From an uncultured Alphaproteobacteria bacterium (GTDB lineage: Bacteria > Pseudomonadota > Alphaproteobacteria > UBA9655), in the NCBI GenBank assembly GCA_937967795.1, contig CALBSK010000062.1, forward strand, positions 1 through 58,452: DNA of 58,452 nt, given 5' to 3'. The notes below the pieces were generated by a model. It was not told the origin of the DNA. It saw only the letters and a program-made list of their open reading frames with translations, and did not search any database. Position numbers and translations under genes: made by a program. Numbering within the stretch: the first letter of the stretch is position 1; the number at the start of each line of letters is the position of its first letter. Shown one piece after another: positions 25,174-34,105 of this stretch.

Positions 25174-26016
25174 TTATCCTCTCCATTCCACAAGAGGAGG
25201 AAGGGACATGAGGATCGCTTCTACATTGCCACCGGTCTTAAGACCGAATTGCGTTCCTCTGTCATAGAGAAGGTTAAATTCCACATAGCGTCCACGTTTT
25301 TTAAGTTGAGCTTTTCGGTCTTCTTCCGTCCATGGGGTATTCACATGACGCTGAATAATTTCATGATAAATCTTAGCAAACACCCGCCCCACCTCTTGCG
25401 TAAAGGCAAAATCCTTTTCCCAGTCCCCACTATTCAGATAATCATAGAAAATCCCGCCCACTCCACGAGGTTCTTGCCGATGGGGAAGATAAAAATAAGT
25501 ATCAGCCTCCTTTTTAAATGTCTCATAATAGGTAGGACCAAAAGGATCACAGGCGTTTTGCAAGGCCGCATGAAAATCATGTGTGTCTTTTTCCACCACA
25601 AAACAGGGGGTTAAGTCTGAACCTCCCCCAAACCAAAGCTTTTGAGTCACAATCATGCGCGTATTCATATGGATAATAGGCACATGAGGATTACGCGGGT
25701 GGACGACGACGGATACCCCGCTTGCCCAAAATTCAGGATTTTGGTCAGCCCCCGGAATTTGCGCACAAAACTCCTTAGAAAATTCTCCGAAAACAGTTGA
25801 AACATTGACCCCTGCTTTTTCAAAGACCCGTCCTTCTAAAATCGCCATAGTGCCCCCTCCCCCTCCTTCTCGAAGCCAAGGTTTACGAACAAATTGACCC
25901 GGCTTTTGATCGTATTGAGGATGAGGTGTTTCCTTTTCAATGGTTTCAAATAATTCAATGAGCTGGTTTTGAAGAGAAGAAAACCATTGAGACGCCCGCT
26001 TTTTTTTCTCATTCAT
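25174..26016 (-). CDS. hemF: Oxygen-dependent coproporphyrinogen III oxidase
   Basis: 280 residues. It converts coproporphyrinogen III to protoporphyrinogen IX in haem synthesis, using O2. Family motifs are clear: KPWLREGGGGGTMAILEGRVFEKAGVNVS, NPHVPIIHMNTRM, WFGGGSDLTPCF, and PRGVGGIFYDYLN; the C-terminus has YVEFNLLYDRGTQFGLKTGG. The length matches HemF. It overlaps trmL by 8 bases in one transcription unit. It would supply haem for the bc1 complex and cytochromes encoded nearby. Confidence 0.95.
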   Translation of the reverse strand: MNEKKKRASQWFSSLQNQLIELFETIEKETPHPQYDQKPGQFVRKPWLREGGGGGTMAILEGRVFEKAGVNVSTVFGEFSKEFCAQIPGADQNPEFWASGVSVVVHPRNPHVPIIHMNTRMIVTQKLWFGGGSDLTPCFVVEKDTHDFHAALQNACDPFGPTYYETFKKEADTYFYLPHRQEPRGVGGIFYDYLNSGDWEKDFAFTQEVGRVFAKIYHEIIQRHVNTPWTEEDRKAQLKKRGRYVEFNLLYDRGTQFGLKTGGNVEAILMSLPPLVEWRG

Positions 26017-26473
26017 TTGACCCTCGTGGCAGTTGGTGAGTTTGACGTAAGGCTTCCATCGTCACAATCGATGCAGCTAAAGCAATATTAAGAGATCTTC
26101 TTCCCGAAACCATCGGAATCGCAACTTTCTCATGGCAATCATCCAAGACAGAGGAGGGAAATCCAGTACTTTCTTGCCCCATAATGAGAAAATCATCAGG
26201 CTCAAAAATAAAATCACAATAAGTCTGAGAGGAAAGCGGAGTGACTGCAACACGTCTTGTGCCTTTATGCGCCTCACAAAACATTTGCCAGGAAGCAAAA
26301 CGAGTGGTGGTGGCAAGCTCCATATAATCCATCCCGGCCCTTTTTAAATGTTTATCTGCAAAAAGAAACCCACATGGCTCCACAATGTCAAGAGGAACCC
26401 CCACACACGCCGCAAATCTCATGAGAGTTCCCACATTTTGAGGAATTTCGGGCTGAAATAACACAAGATGCAT
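26009..26473 (-). CDS. trmL: tRNA (cytidine/uridine-34 2'-O) methyltransferase
   Basis: 154 residues of the SPOUT superfamily. It has the N-terminal LVLFQPEIPQNVGTLMRFAACVGVPLDIVEPCGF and the knot motifs FLIMGQESTGFP and RRSLNIALAASIVTMEALRQ. It methylates the wobble ribose of certain tRNA-Leu species. The length and the opening MHLVLFQPEIPQN agree with TrmL. Confidence 0.93.
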   Translation of the reverse strand: MHLVLFQPEIPQNVGTLMRFAACVGVPLDIVEPCGFLFADKHLKRAGMDYMELATTTRFASWQMFCEAHKGTRRVAVTPLSSQTYCDFIFEPDDFLIMGQESTGFPSSVLDDCHEKVAIPMVSGRRSLNIALAASIVTMEALRQTHQLPRGSNE

Positions 26474-26569
26474 TTGAGTCCTTTAAATTTCACTAAAAGT
26501 CTATTAAAACTATCTTACCCCTAGATCGTATATCAGGTTCTTATGTAAACGCTAGAGCAGATACAAAAT

Positions 26570-27151
26570 ATGACAGAAGAAACGCTCATCTCCCCTTCTC
26601 CCTCAAAGAAAGAACCCACCCGTCGTGATTTTTTAATTTTAACGGCTAGTGCCGTAGGAGCTGGAGGAGCAGCTTATTTTGCGTGGCCTTTTATCGATAG
26701 CATGAACCCTGCTGCGGATGTTTTAGCTCAGTCCACGGTGGATGTCGATCTTTCACCCATCCTTTTGGGACAAGCCATTACCGTTGTTTGGCGAGGCAAA
26801 CCTATTTTTGTCCGCCGAAGAACACCAGAGGAAATCAAAGCTGCCGAACAAGTTCCTCTCTCCGAGCTCATTGATCCCGAAACGGATCAAGCGCGCGTTA
26901 AAAAAGGCCATGACGAATGGCTGATTGTGGTGGGCATTTGTACCCATTTAGGGTGTATCCCCACAGGGAACAAACCCACTCAAAATCGAGGAAAATATGG
27001 AGGATGGGCCTGCCCTTGCCATGGATCCCTTTACGATACATCAGGACGTGTCAGACGCGGACCTGCTCCTTTGAACCTTGCCATCCCCCCCTATACGTTT
27101 TTAAACCCCTCTCATATTCGCATTGGCGTTGAGGAGATTTCCCATGGGTAA
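26570..27151 (+). CDS. petA: Ubiquinol-cytochrome c reductase Rieske iron-sulphur subunit
   Basis: 193 residues. The Tat-type N-terminus TRRDFLILTASAVGAGGAAYFAWPF serves as the membrane anchor. The [2Fe-2S] ligands lie in CTHLGCIPTG and CPCHGSLYD, the Cys-His pairs of Rieske proteins. It carries electrons from quinol to cytochrome c1. Its last 8 bases overlap the start of the fused cytochrome b/c1 gene. Confidence 0.96.
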   Translation: MTEETLISPSPSKKEPTRRDFLILTASAVGAGGAAYFAWPFIDSMNPAADVLAQSTVDVDLSPILLGQAITVVWRGKPIFVRRRTPEEIKAAEQVPLSELIDPETDQARVKKGHDEWLIVVGICTHLGCIPTGNKPTQNRGKYGGWACPCHGSLYDTSGRVRRGPAPLNLAIPPYTFLNPSHIRIGVEEISHG

Positions 27152-29129
27152 ACTGACTAAAGTTGCACGCTGGATTGATTATCGGTTACCTTTTTTTTCT
27201 TTTATCGATCATGAGCTCAGGGCATACCCCACGCCGAAAAACCTCAACTATTGGTGGAATTTCGGCTCGCTCGCAGGCATCACCCTAGTTGTGATGATTC
27301 TCTCTGGTATTTTCTTGGCCATGCATTATGAACCTAATACCAAGCACGCTTTTGATAGCGTTGAATATATTATGCGCAATGTAAACTACGGGTGGTTTCT
27401 TCGTTATTTGCACGCCAATGGAGCCACCATGTTTTTCATCGTCGTTTATATCCACATGTTCCGAGGACTCTACTACGGATCTTACAAAGCTCCACGCGAA
27501 CTTTTGTGGATTCTAGGCGTCGTCATCTTACTCCTCATGATGGCCACGGCCTTTATGGGGTATGTCCTGCCGTGGGGACAGATGAGCTATTGGGGCGCCA
27601 CCGTTATTACAAACCTTTTCTCCGTTTTTCCTTTTGGTGAATCCATTGTGGAATGGTTATGGGGAGGATTTTCTGTCGACAATCCTACACTAAATCGCTT
27701 TTTTGCCCTTCATTATCTTTTTCCTTTTTTAATTGTAGGCGTTGTGGTTCTTCATTTAATTGCCTTGCATCAACATGGATCAAACAACCCCTTAGGAATT
27801 GAGAGAAAGGAACCTCGTGATAGCATTCCCTTTCATCCCTATTATACTGTCAAAGATCTATTTGGCCTCGGCATTTTTGCCCTTGTTTGGTCTTATTTCA
27901 TTTTCTTTAACCCCAATTTTTTTGGAGAACCTGACAACTATATTCCCGCAAATCCTTTAGTAACGCCTCCTCATATTGTGCCTGAATGGTATTTCCTCCC
28001 TTTCTACGCCATTTTACGCTCTATCCCGAATAAACTCTTAGGCGTTGTAGCTATGTTTAGCGCGGTCTTCGTTCTTTTCTTTCTTCCATGGCTTGATACC
28101 TCTAAAGTCCGCAGTGCGATTTTTAGACCTCTCTATAAATGGTTTTTTTGGGGGTTTGTGGTCGATTGCTTTATTTTAGGATGTGTAGGGGCCCATTCTC
28201 CTGATTATATTTACACCAGTTTGGGTGGTCTTTCTAATCAAACACTCGGTCAAATAACAACCCTTCTTTATTTTGCTTTCTTTTTTATCGCTCTTCCCTT
28301 GTTAGGAAGGTATGAAAAAACAAAACCCTTACCTCACAGCTTAAGTGAACCTGTCTTAAGCAAACACACAAAAATCAAAATAACGACTTTATTCATTTTT
28401 CTTTTTTGGGGAAGTTTAAGCCCTCTTTATGGGACGGATGCCGCCCCCCTGCCCCATGAAAGCTGGTCTTTTCAAGGACCTACAGGGACTTTTGATAGAA
28501 CTGAGCTTCAGCATGGATTTCAAATTTATAAACAAGTGTGCTCCGCTTGTCATGGCTTAAAACAACTCAGATTTCGTGATTTAGCGGCTTTAGGGTTTAA
28601 TTCGGAAGAAATTAAAGCCCTTGCAGCTGAATATAAAGTTGAAACGATTGATGACGAAGGAAACGTCATTGAAAAACCTGCCCTTCCTACAGATGTCATT
28701 TCAGGGCCCTATAAAAATGAAGAAGCCGCTCGTGCGGCTAATAATGGTGCTCTTCCTCCTGATCTTTCTCTCATCACAAAAGCACGCGAAGGTGGCGCCA
28801 ATTATGTTTATGCGCTTCTCACAGGGTATGAAACCGTCCCCCCCCAAGACGTTCATTTAGCAGAAGGCATGCATTATAATCCTTTTTTTCCAGGCGGACA
28901 GATTGCTATGATCCCCCCCCTTTCCGAAGGTCTTGTCACCTACAGTGATGGCTCACAGCCTTCTCTCAATCAGATGGCAAAAGATGTGGTTACTTTTTTG
29001 TCATGGGCCGCAGAACCAGAACTCGAAGAAAGGAAGAGAATGGGATATAGGGTTTTAATCTATTTCCTTGTCTTTACCATTTTAATGGGCTTTGTCATGA
29101 AACAAGTCTGGTCAAAAGTTAAACCGTAG
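27144..29129 (+). CDS. petBC: Fused cytochrome b and cytochrome c1 (FbcH-type)
   Basis: 661 residues. Residues 1 to about 400 are cytochrome b with eight or nine helices, haem-ligand histidines in HANGATMFFIVVYIHMFRG and HYLFPFLIVGVVVLHLIALH, and the quinol-site motif PEWYFLPFYAILRSIPNK. A short linker leads to an internal signal-like helix (TTLFIFLFWGSLSPLYG) and then cytochrome c1 with haem site CSACH and the axial Met area near GGQIAMIPP. A C-terminal anchor helix ends the protein. Bradyrhizobium makes such a fused precursor and cleaves it. I start at the ATG at 27144 because GAGGAG precedes it and family alignment begins there. Confidence 0.93.
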   Translation: MGKLTKVARWIDYRLPFFSFIDHELRAYPTPKNLNYWWNFGSLAGITLVVMILSGIFLAMHYEPNTKHAFDSVEYIMRNVNYGWFLRYLHANGATMFFIVVYIHMFRGLYYGSYKAPRELLWILGVVILLLMMATAFMGYVLPWGQMSYWGATVITNLFSVFPFGESIVEWLWGGFSVDNPTLNRFFALHYLFPFLIVGVVVLHLIALHQHGSNNPLGIERKEPRDSIPFHPYYTVKDLFGLGIFALVWSYFIFFNPNFFGEPDNYIPANPLVTPPHIVPEWYFLPFYAILRSIPNKLLGVVAMFSAVFVLFFLPWLDTSKVRSAIFRPLYKWFFWGFVVDCFILGCVGAHSPDYIYTSLGGLSNQTLGQITTLLYFAFFFIALPLLGRYEKTKPLPHSLSEPVLSKHTKIKITTLFIFLFWGSLSPLYGTDAAPLPHESWSFQGPTGTFDRTELQHGFQIYKQVCSACHGLKQLRFRDLAALGFNSEEIKALAAEYKVETIDDEGNVIEKPALPTDVISGPYKNEEAARAANNGALPPDLSLITKAREGGANYVYALLTGYETVPPQDVHLAEGMHYNPFFPGGQIAMIPPLSEGLVTYSDGSQPSLNQMAKDVVTFLSWAAEPELEERKRMGYRVLIYFLVFTILMGFVMKQVWSKVKP

Positions 29130-29253
29130 CTTTCGATAAATATAAATACGTGAGTCATATAGGCTCCTTCCAAATAATTTTTAAATCCGAAAAAATTGCT
29201 GAAAAAAAATATGAATACTTTTTTTTCAATGTAATTTAGAATGCCTATATAGA

Positions 29254-29922
29254 ATGGGATTGCATTTTATAAAAATTAAATGGTTGTTAAAGATAAACTT
29301 TTCTGAATATAACCAGGGTATATGGTGTGTTGAAAACAATCGACTTCGAGCAACAAGAGATTTTTCCTTCTCTTTTGATCCTTTAGAAGGAATAATTATA
29401 ATTTGTGATGGTGGTGGTACAAAATCGGCCTGCACTTACTCATATATTCGGCTTAGCAAAAATAAGTTTTTGTACGCTCTCCTTATGGAAAAGGGAAGAT
29501 TATTAAAAGATTTTGAGCAATTCTTTCATTTTGGAGATCGATTAGATGATGAACGTGTTTTTTCTTCTGGCGAAACATTTCATCCAAAGATACGTCGCCT
29601 TTTTGAATCCGAAGACGCTCGGAATGATAAAAAATTAGCCTCTTCTATTCGTCTTGAGGAATGTCACGTTATCGTAGCTGAAAATTTAGATGGACCGAAT
29701 TTACCCCCTGAATTCTCTCAACTTTCACTTTCTGATTCTCAAAAGAAGGTGTTGGCATGGACGCTCGCCGTCAATGATTTAATGTCTTCCTATGCGCAAA
29801 TTTTGATGATTTCTGGGCACGTTGTTGAGTCAACAAAGGGAAAAGAAATTCTGGAAAATCATGCACAGGCGTCAGCCAGCCTTAAGAATACGATGCATAG
29901 AAAATACAAACTGGGACTCTAA
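29254..29922 (+). CDS. Truncated paralogue of the orphan protein at 30612-32381
   Basis: 222 residues. From about residue 30 it resembles the C-terminal 200 residues of the minus-strand protein at 30612-32381. Shared features are SACTY, the run FFHFG/FFHLG, ..GE.FHP..R.L, W.L..NDLM...  and a C-terminal helical end. There is no signal peptide and no convincing ribosome site before the ATG at 29254. It is probably a decayed or partial duplicate, though an intact short protein cannot be excluded. No family recognised. Confidence 0.5.
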   Translation: MGLHFIKIKWLLKINFSEYNQGIWCVENNRLRATRDFSFSFDPLEGIIIICDGGGTKSACTYSYIRLSKNKFLYALLMEKGRLLKDFEQFFHFGDRLDDERVFSSGETFHPKIRRLFESEDARNDKKLASSIRLEECHVIVAENLDGPNLPPEFSQLSLSDSQKKVLAWTLAVNDLMSSYAQILMISGHVVESTKGKEILENHAQASASLKNTMHRKYKLGL

Positions 29923-30000
29923 GTAAATACTTCCTTGGTCTTTTTTTCCTCTTCTGGCATACTGTAGAAAATAGAGGCACGAAAAAGTAAAAGGGAGCCC

Positions 30001-30552
30001 ATGAAAAAAATAATAGGAATCACTCTATGTTGTTTTCTCACAAGCTGCTATCACCAAAGCTTGAAGGTCGATACAGGCCCCTCCCCCAGTACAAACTATC
30101 CTCTTCAAGGAACGGCTCCCCTTCCCTGGGTACAGGTTCTTCCTACCAAAAGAACAATCGCTTTCAAAGATGTTGATTTTCATATTATTGCTCAACAACT
30201 CCGCTTTGACATGCACTATTTTCCTCATAAGAGCCTTAAAAATGTAACTCTTGTTTTAGTTGATTATGCCATTCTACCCGCAGAGCCCCCTAAAAAAAGA
30301 TCTAAGGAAGTGATTCAAAATTATGTCTCCTATTCACTCAATTATGAACCGTCTCCTGAGCGTTACACCATGACCATGAGGTTTTATGAGTGTGACCAAT
30401 ATCCGCCTGCGCGTCCTCTCTTTGAAGAAACGATCTACATGCCAACCTCTAAAGCCCCCCCTCTAGAAGCTTTACGATTAATGGCTGTCATGCTGATAGA
30501 AGATTATCATGCTTCTACTTCAATAAAGAAAATGGTGGATACACTCCATTAG
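30001..30552 (+). CDS. Putative lipoprotein of unknown function
   Basis: 183 residues. The N-terminus MKKIIGITLCCFLTSCYHQS carries a lipobox (LTSC), so the mature protein would be lipid-anchored at Cys16. AAGGGAG lies 5 bases before the ATG. The rest has alternating beta-like strands (AFKDVDFHIIAQQLRF, NVTLVLVDYAIL) and is Pro-rich. No family recognised. It is convergent with the orphan protein gene at 30612. Confidence 0.7.
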   Translation: MKKIIGITLCCFLTSCYHQSLKVDTGPSPSTNYPLQGTAPLPWVQVLPTKRTIAFKDVDFHIIAQQLRFDMHYFPHKSLKNVTLVLVDYAILPAEPPKKRSKEVIQNYVSYSLNYEPSPERYTMTMRFYECDQYPPARPLFEETIYMPTSKAPPLEALRLMAVMLIEDYHASTSIKKMVDTLH

Positions 30553-30611
30553 CCACAAAACGTATTCGGCAGGAAATTAAATGTAGCCTAGCTTTGGTCT
30601 ACTCTCCTGAG

Positions 30612-32381
30612 TTATTGAAAGTTTTTTTCAATATTTTGGCGAAATCTCTCGGAAGCCTCTTTGTGATTGATTAAGATTTTTTGGGCTTGTGGATCGTCCG
30701 AGGAAGAGAGAATTCGACCCTGGATAGAAAGGATTGTCGATCGAGCGGCCATTAAATCATTTATCTCGAGTATCCAACCAGCTGTCTTCCTTTGATCTCG
30801 CGTTAAATTTTTAGCCTTAAAAGAAGCAACGTCTTCTCGAGGAGAGAATTGAGATAGAGGGGAACCGAAATAGTCGCGCTGCTTACTTTCTATATTTTGA
30901 AGGCTTCTCAATCTTGGATGAAATCTTTCTCCCGCACCCAAAACTTTTTGATCATCACTCCCCTCTCCCAGATGAAAAAATTGATGATAATGTTTATAAT
31001 ACTCTTCCTTATTAAAAGAGAGTGTATAGACATATTTTGAGTTGCAATTGTGATAATACTGATAGGTACAAGCAGACATCCCTGGCTGCGGACTCGTAGG
31101 TCCATCAAATAGATAACCATCCAGAATATTTAACGAATAAGAGAGATTACGAGCAACAGAAGTTCCTTGAGGAAGAATTTGTTCGGGTTGAGAAACTTCT
31201 AATTTTAATCCTTCGCTCTCTCCACAAAAGTCCAACAATTGTCTTGCGGAAAGCTCCTGGTGAATATTTTGAAAATGAGCCATTTCCTCATCGAAAGGAA
31301 TTATACATAAGAAATCAGCACATATGACTCTAATATGAGAAATATATAAATCCACTGCAGTTTTATAAGGAATACTTTTTTGTTTAAGTGTTCCATCTTC
31401 ATTAATATAGTTTTCTTTTTCAACTTGAACCTTCAATTTGGTCTCAATTAATTCTTTGCCTCTCTCATTCATTAGAGAATTATTCATTACTTCTTTAAAA
31501 GTTAATAAGTTAAAATTTTTAATAAATTGTTTAAAATTCTCATAACTTCCACTGGTTTCTTCTTTCCCTTTATGACGAAAGGAAGGCAAGTTGTTTTCGA
31601 AAACCTGGTAGGCCGTTTGAAGTGTAAATTCGTCTATATCTTGGTAAGGGGACGAAAAACCATTGGTCGCTCGAAACAACACCACTTGATTTTTTTTCAT
31701 GCCGTCAAGCTCACATTTCAGAGCGGCCGAAAGAATAGTAGGAGCACCTTGAATGATCAACTCATAGTCTTTTAAAAGGATGCTGCTGAGTGTTTCTCTC
31801 GCTCCAGTAAAGGACTTATTCTTCAGCTGTTCCAAGAAAGCAGGTAAAATCTTTTGTTGGTAATCTTCAAGGCTGGGTTCCTCGCCAAAAGGCTCTAATT
31901 TTTTAGCCAAGCGATTAGAGAGAGTAAAATACGCCTGAAAAGATTTTGGGCCATTATTTTTATATTGGCTGAGTAAACTAAAAAACTCCTTATCGTCAGG
32001 AGCATGGGTAAGACACTCTGTAATGACATGCAAATTCCAAATAAGATTTGGGACTTCTTTTATTTTGAGTGTTTCAAAGCCAATAGAGTGGAAAAATAAT
32101 TTATCTTCTAAAATAGTTTGCGCGATTTTTTCTCCAGGCAGAGAAAGCGCTTTCGTGATTTTCTCTTCTGCTTCCCAAGTGGATTCAAAAGGCCCCATAG
32201 GAGGAAAACTACACCGTCGTATGTGATGGTAGATATCTTCCAACCAACGATCATCTATAGGTTGATCTATACTCACAAGGAAAACCGCATGAGCCGTACT
32301 CAGAAAGTGGGCATATATAATTCCCATCAAAACAAAAAATGGTAAGCCAAAATATTTTTTTAGAATCACAACAAAATCCAT
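30612..32381 (-). CDS. Orphan secreted or membrane-anchored protein
   Basis: 589 residues. A hydrophobic N-terminus (FGLPFFVLMGIIYAHFLSTAHA) looks like a signal peptide. The rest is a soluble, mostly helical, charged protein. Its last 200 residues have a truncated paralogue at 29254-29922. Conserved points between the two copies include SACTY, FFHxG, DD..V...GE.FHP..R and W.L.xNDLM, which may mark a domain. No known motif is seen. An exported, duplicated, lineage-specific protein suggests a host-interaction role, but this is inference. Confidence 0.7.
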   Translation of the reverse strand: MDFVVILKKYFGLPFFVLMGIIYAHFLSTAHAVFLVSIDQPIDDRWLEDIYHHIRRCSFPPMGPFESTWEAEEKITKALSLPGEKIAQTILEDKLFFHSIGFETLKIKEVPNLIWNLHVITECLTHAPDDKEFFSLLSQYKNNGPKSFQAYFTLSNRLAKKLEPFGEEPSLEDYQQKILPAFLEQLKNKSFTGARETLSSILLKDYELIIQGAPTILSAALKCELDGMKKNQVVLFRATNGFSSPYQDIDEFTLQTAYQVFENNLPSFRHKGKEETSGSYENFKQFIKNFNLLTFKEVMNNSLMNERGKELIETKLKVQVEKENYINEDGTLKQKSIPYKTAVDLYISHIRVICADFLCIIPFDEEMAHFQNIHQELSARQLLDFCGESEGLKLEVSQPEQILPQGTSVARNLSYSLNILDGYLFDGPTSPQPGMSACTYQYYHNCNSKYVYTLSFNKEEYYKHYHQFFHLGEGSDDQKVLGAGERFHPRLRSLQNIESKQRDYFGSPLSQFSPREDVASFKAKNLTRDQRKTAGWILEINDLMAARSTILSIQGRILSSSDDPQAQKILINHKEASERFRQNIEKNFQ

Positions 32382-32474
32382 TTTAAATACAAACTTAATA
32401 TAAGATAATTATTTGTGATAAAAATTCAAGTCTATATGAAATACATTGTTTGAAGTTTAATATATGCGGCTAAT

Positions 32475-33302
32475 TTAACCACAGGGCGTTGTTGAGTTTA
32501 AAAATCCCGCATACACACTTCCGAGAAGGAAAAGCCCTAAAAGAATGCGATAGATGACAAAAGGAGTAAGGGTTGCTTTCCGGAGCCAACGCATCATAAA
32601 GGCAATGGCACAAAAACCAAAAATAAAAGAAAAGATGATCATTAAAATAGCATCATTGAGGAGGGTAAGATCTCCAGATTTAAAGAGACCATATCCTTTC
32701 AAGGTTCCCGCCGCCATCATTGTTGGAATGGACATTAAGAAAGCAAACCGCGCGGCATCCATACGTTTATAATTCATAAAGCGTCCTACGGTCATACAAA
32801 TTCCAGAACGGCTGGCTCCATTAATAAATGCGAGAGGTTGAGCCAATCCAAAAAACAAAGCTCTTTTGAAAGTTGTATCCTGCACGGTTTCGATAAGACT
32901 TCCATACTTATCTGCAAAATAAAGGACAATACCAAATATAATTCCTACCCATGCAATGACTGTCACACTTCTCAATTCATCTCCAACTATTTTTTCAAAA
33001 AACACCCCTACTAAAACCGCAGGAATGGTCGCAATGACGAGGTTCAAAAGAAGCTGGGTATTCTCATCCATTTTTCCTTTCAAAAGTGAGAAAGATCCCC
33101 TGAAAAGGGACGCCACATCTTTACGAAAATAAAAAAGAACCGACCCCAAGGTTCCCACGTGTGCCGCCACATCCATCATCAATCCCTGATCTCGCCACCC
33201 GCATAAAGCGGGTATAAGGACCAAATGACCTGAAGAACTAATAGGAAGAAATTCGGTGACGCCCTGAATAAAAGAAAGAAGTAAGATTTGCTCTAGAGTC
33301 AT
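32475..33302 (-). CDS. uppP: Undecaprenyl-diphosphatase
   Basis: 275 residues with eight predicted helices. It recycles undecaprenyl pyrophosphate to the monophosphate carrier needed for peptidoglycan and other envelope glycans, and gives bacitracin tolerance. It has the two family motifs: QGVTEFLPISSSGHLVL near the N-terminus (catalytic Glu) and FINGASRSGICMTVGRF (catalytic Arg). The length matches BacA/UppP. It is a single gene, divergent from the GST gene. Confidence 0.95.
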   Translation of the reverse strand: MTLEQILLLSFIQGVTEFLPISSSGHLVLIPALCGWRDQGLMMDVAAHVGTLGSVLFYFRKDVASLFRGSFSLLKGKMDENTQLLLNLVIATIPAVLVGVFFEKIVGDELRSVTVIAWVGIIFGIVLYFADKYGSLIETVQDTTFKRALFFGLAQPLAFINGASRSGICMTVGRFMNYKRMDAARFAFLMSIPTMMAAGTLKGYGLFKSGDLTLLNDAILMIIFSFIFGFCAIAFMMRWLRKATLTPFVIYRILLGLFLLGSVYAGFLNSTTPCG

Positions 33303-33372
33303 GGATCCACTTTATGATAGAAATTAAGCTTGAATATCATATAACGTAAATCAGTCCAAGGATTAATCGTTC

Positions 33373-34041
33373 ATGCGAAAACTATATCATTATTGGCTAT
33401 GCCCTTTTTCTAGAAAGGTTCGTCTTCTTCTTGCGGAAAAAAAACTTGATTTTGATTTAGTGACTATTAAACCATGGGAACCCAATTCCTCTTTTTTGCC
33501 TCTGAATCCTGAAGGCCTCCCTCCAGTTCTCACTGATGAGGATGGAAAGCATATCGCAAACGCCTATCCCATTACTGAATATTTGGAAGAGGCCTATCTT
33601 GAACCTTCTTTTTTAGGGAAAGCATCAACTCAACGCGCCGAAGTTCGTCGTCTTGTGGCCTGGTTTGATGAAAAATTTAATGGAGAGGTCACTCATAATC
33701 TTGTCTATGAAAAAGTTCTTAAGCGCAAGATGGGGCAAGGGGGGCCAGACTCAGCCGTCATTCGCATTGGAAACACTAATATTCATGATCACCTTGAATA
33801 TATTTCTTGGCTTTGTGACCGCCGCAAATGGCTGGCGGGAGATGACTTTTCTCTCGCAGATATTTCAGCTTCTGCTCATCTTTCCTGCATTGATTATCTG
33901 GGGGATGTGCCATGGGATAAACATCCCGTTGCGAAACTCTGGTATGCGCGCGTGAAATCTCGCCCAAGCTTTCGGGATATTTTAGGCGATGTTGTACCGG
34001 GACTTACTCCCCCTACCCATTATACTGACCTGGATTTTTAA
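33373..34041 (+). CDS. Glutathione S-transferase family protein
   Basis: 222 residues. The N-terminal thioredoxin-like domain (about 1-80) has LYHYWLCPFSRKVRLLLAEK and LPLNPEGLPPVLTDEDG, with the cis-Pro before VLTD. The C-terminal helical domain has DDFSLADISASAHLSCIDYL, the usual N-capping motif. A Cys in the CPFS position suggests a beta/omega-like chemistry. Substrate and role are unknown. Confidence 0.85.
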   Translation: MRKLYHYWLCPFSRKVRLLLAEKKLDFDLVTIKPWEPNSSFLPLNPEGLPPVLTDEDGKHIANAYPITEYLEEAYLEPSFLGKASTQRAEVRRLVAWFDEKFNGEVTHNLVYEKVLKRKMGQGGPDSAVIRIGNTNIHDHLEYISWLCDRRKWLAGDDFSLADISASAHLSCIDYLGDVPWDKHPVAKLWYARVKSRPSFRDILGDVVPGLTPPTHYTDLDF

Positions 34042-34105
34042 GTGATATTTTGCTTTGGATATAGAGCAGGGAAATCACAGCTACATTTCTCATACCGAAC
34101 GAGAG

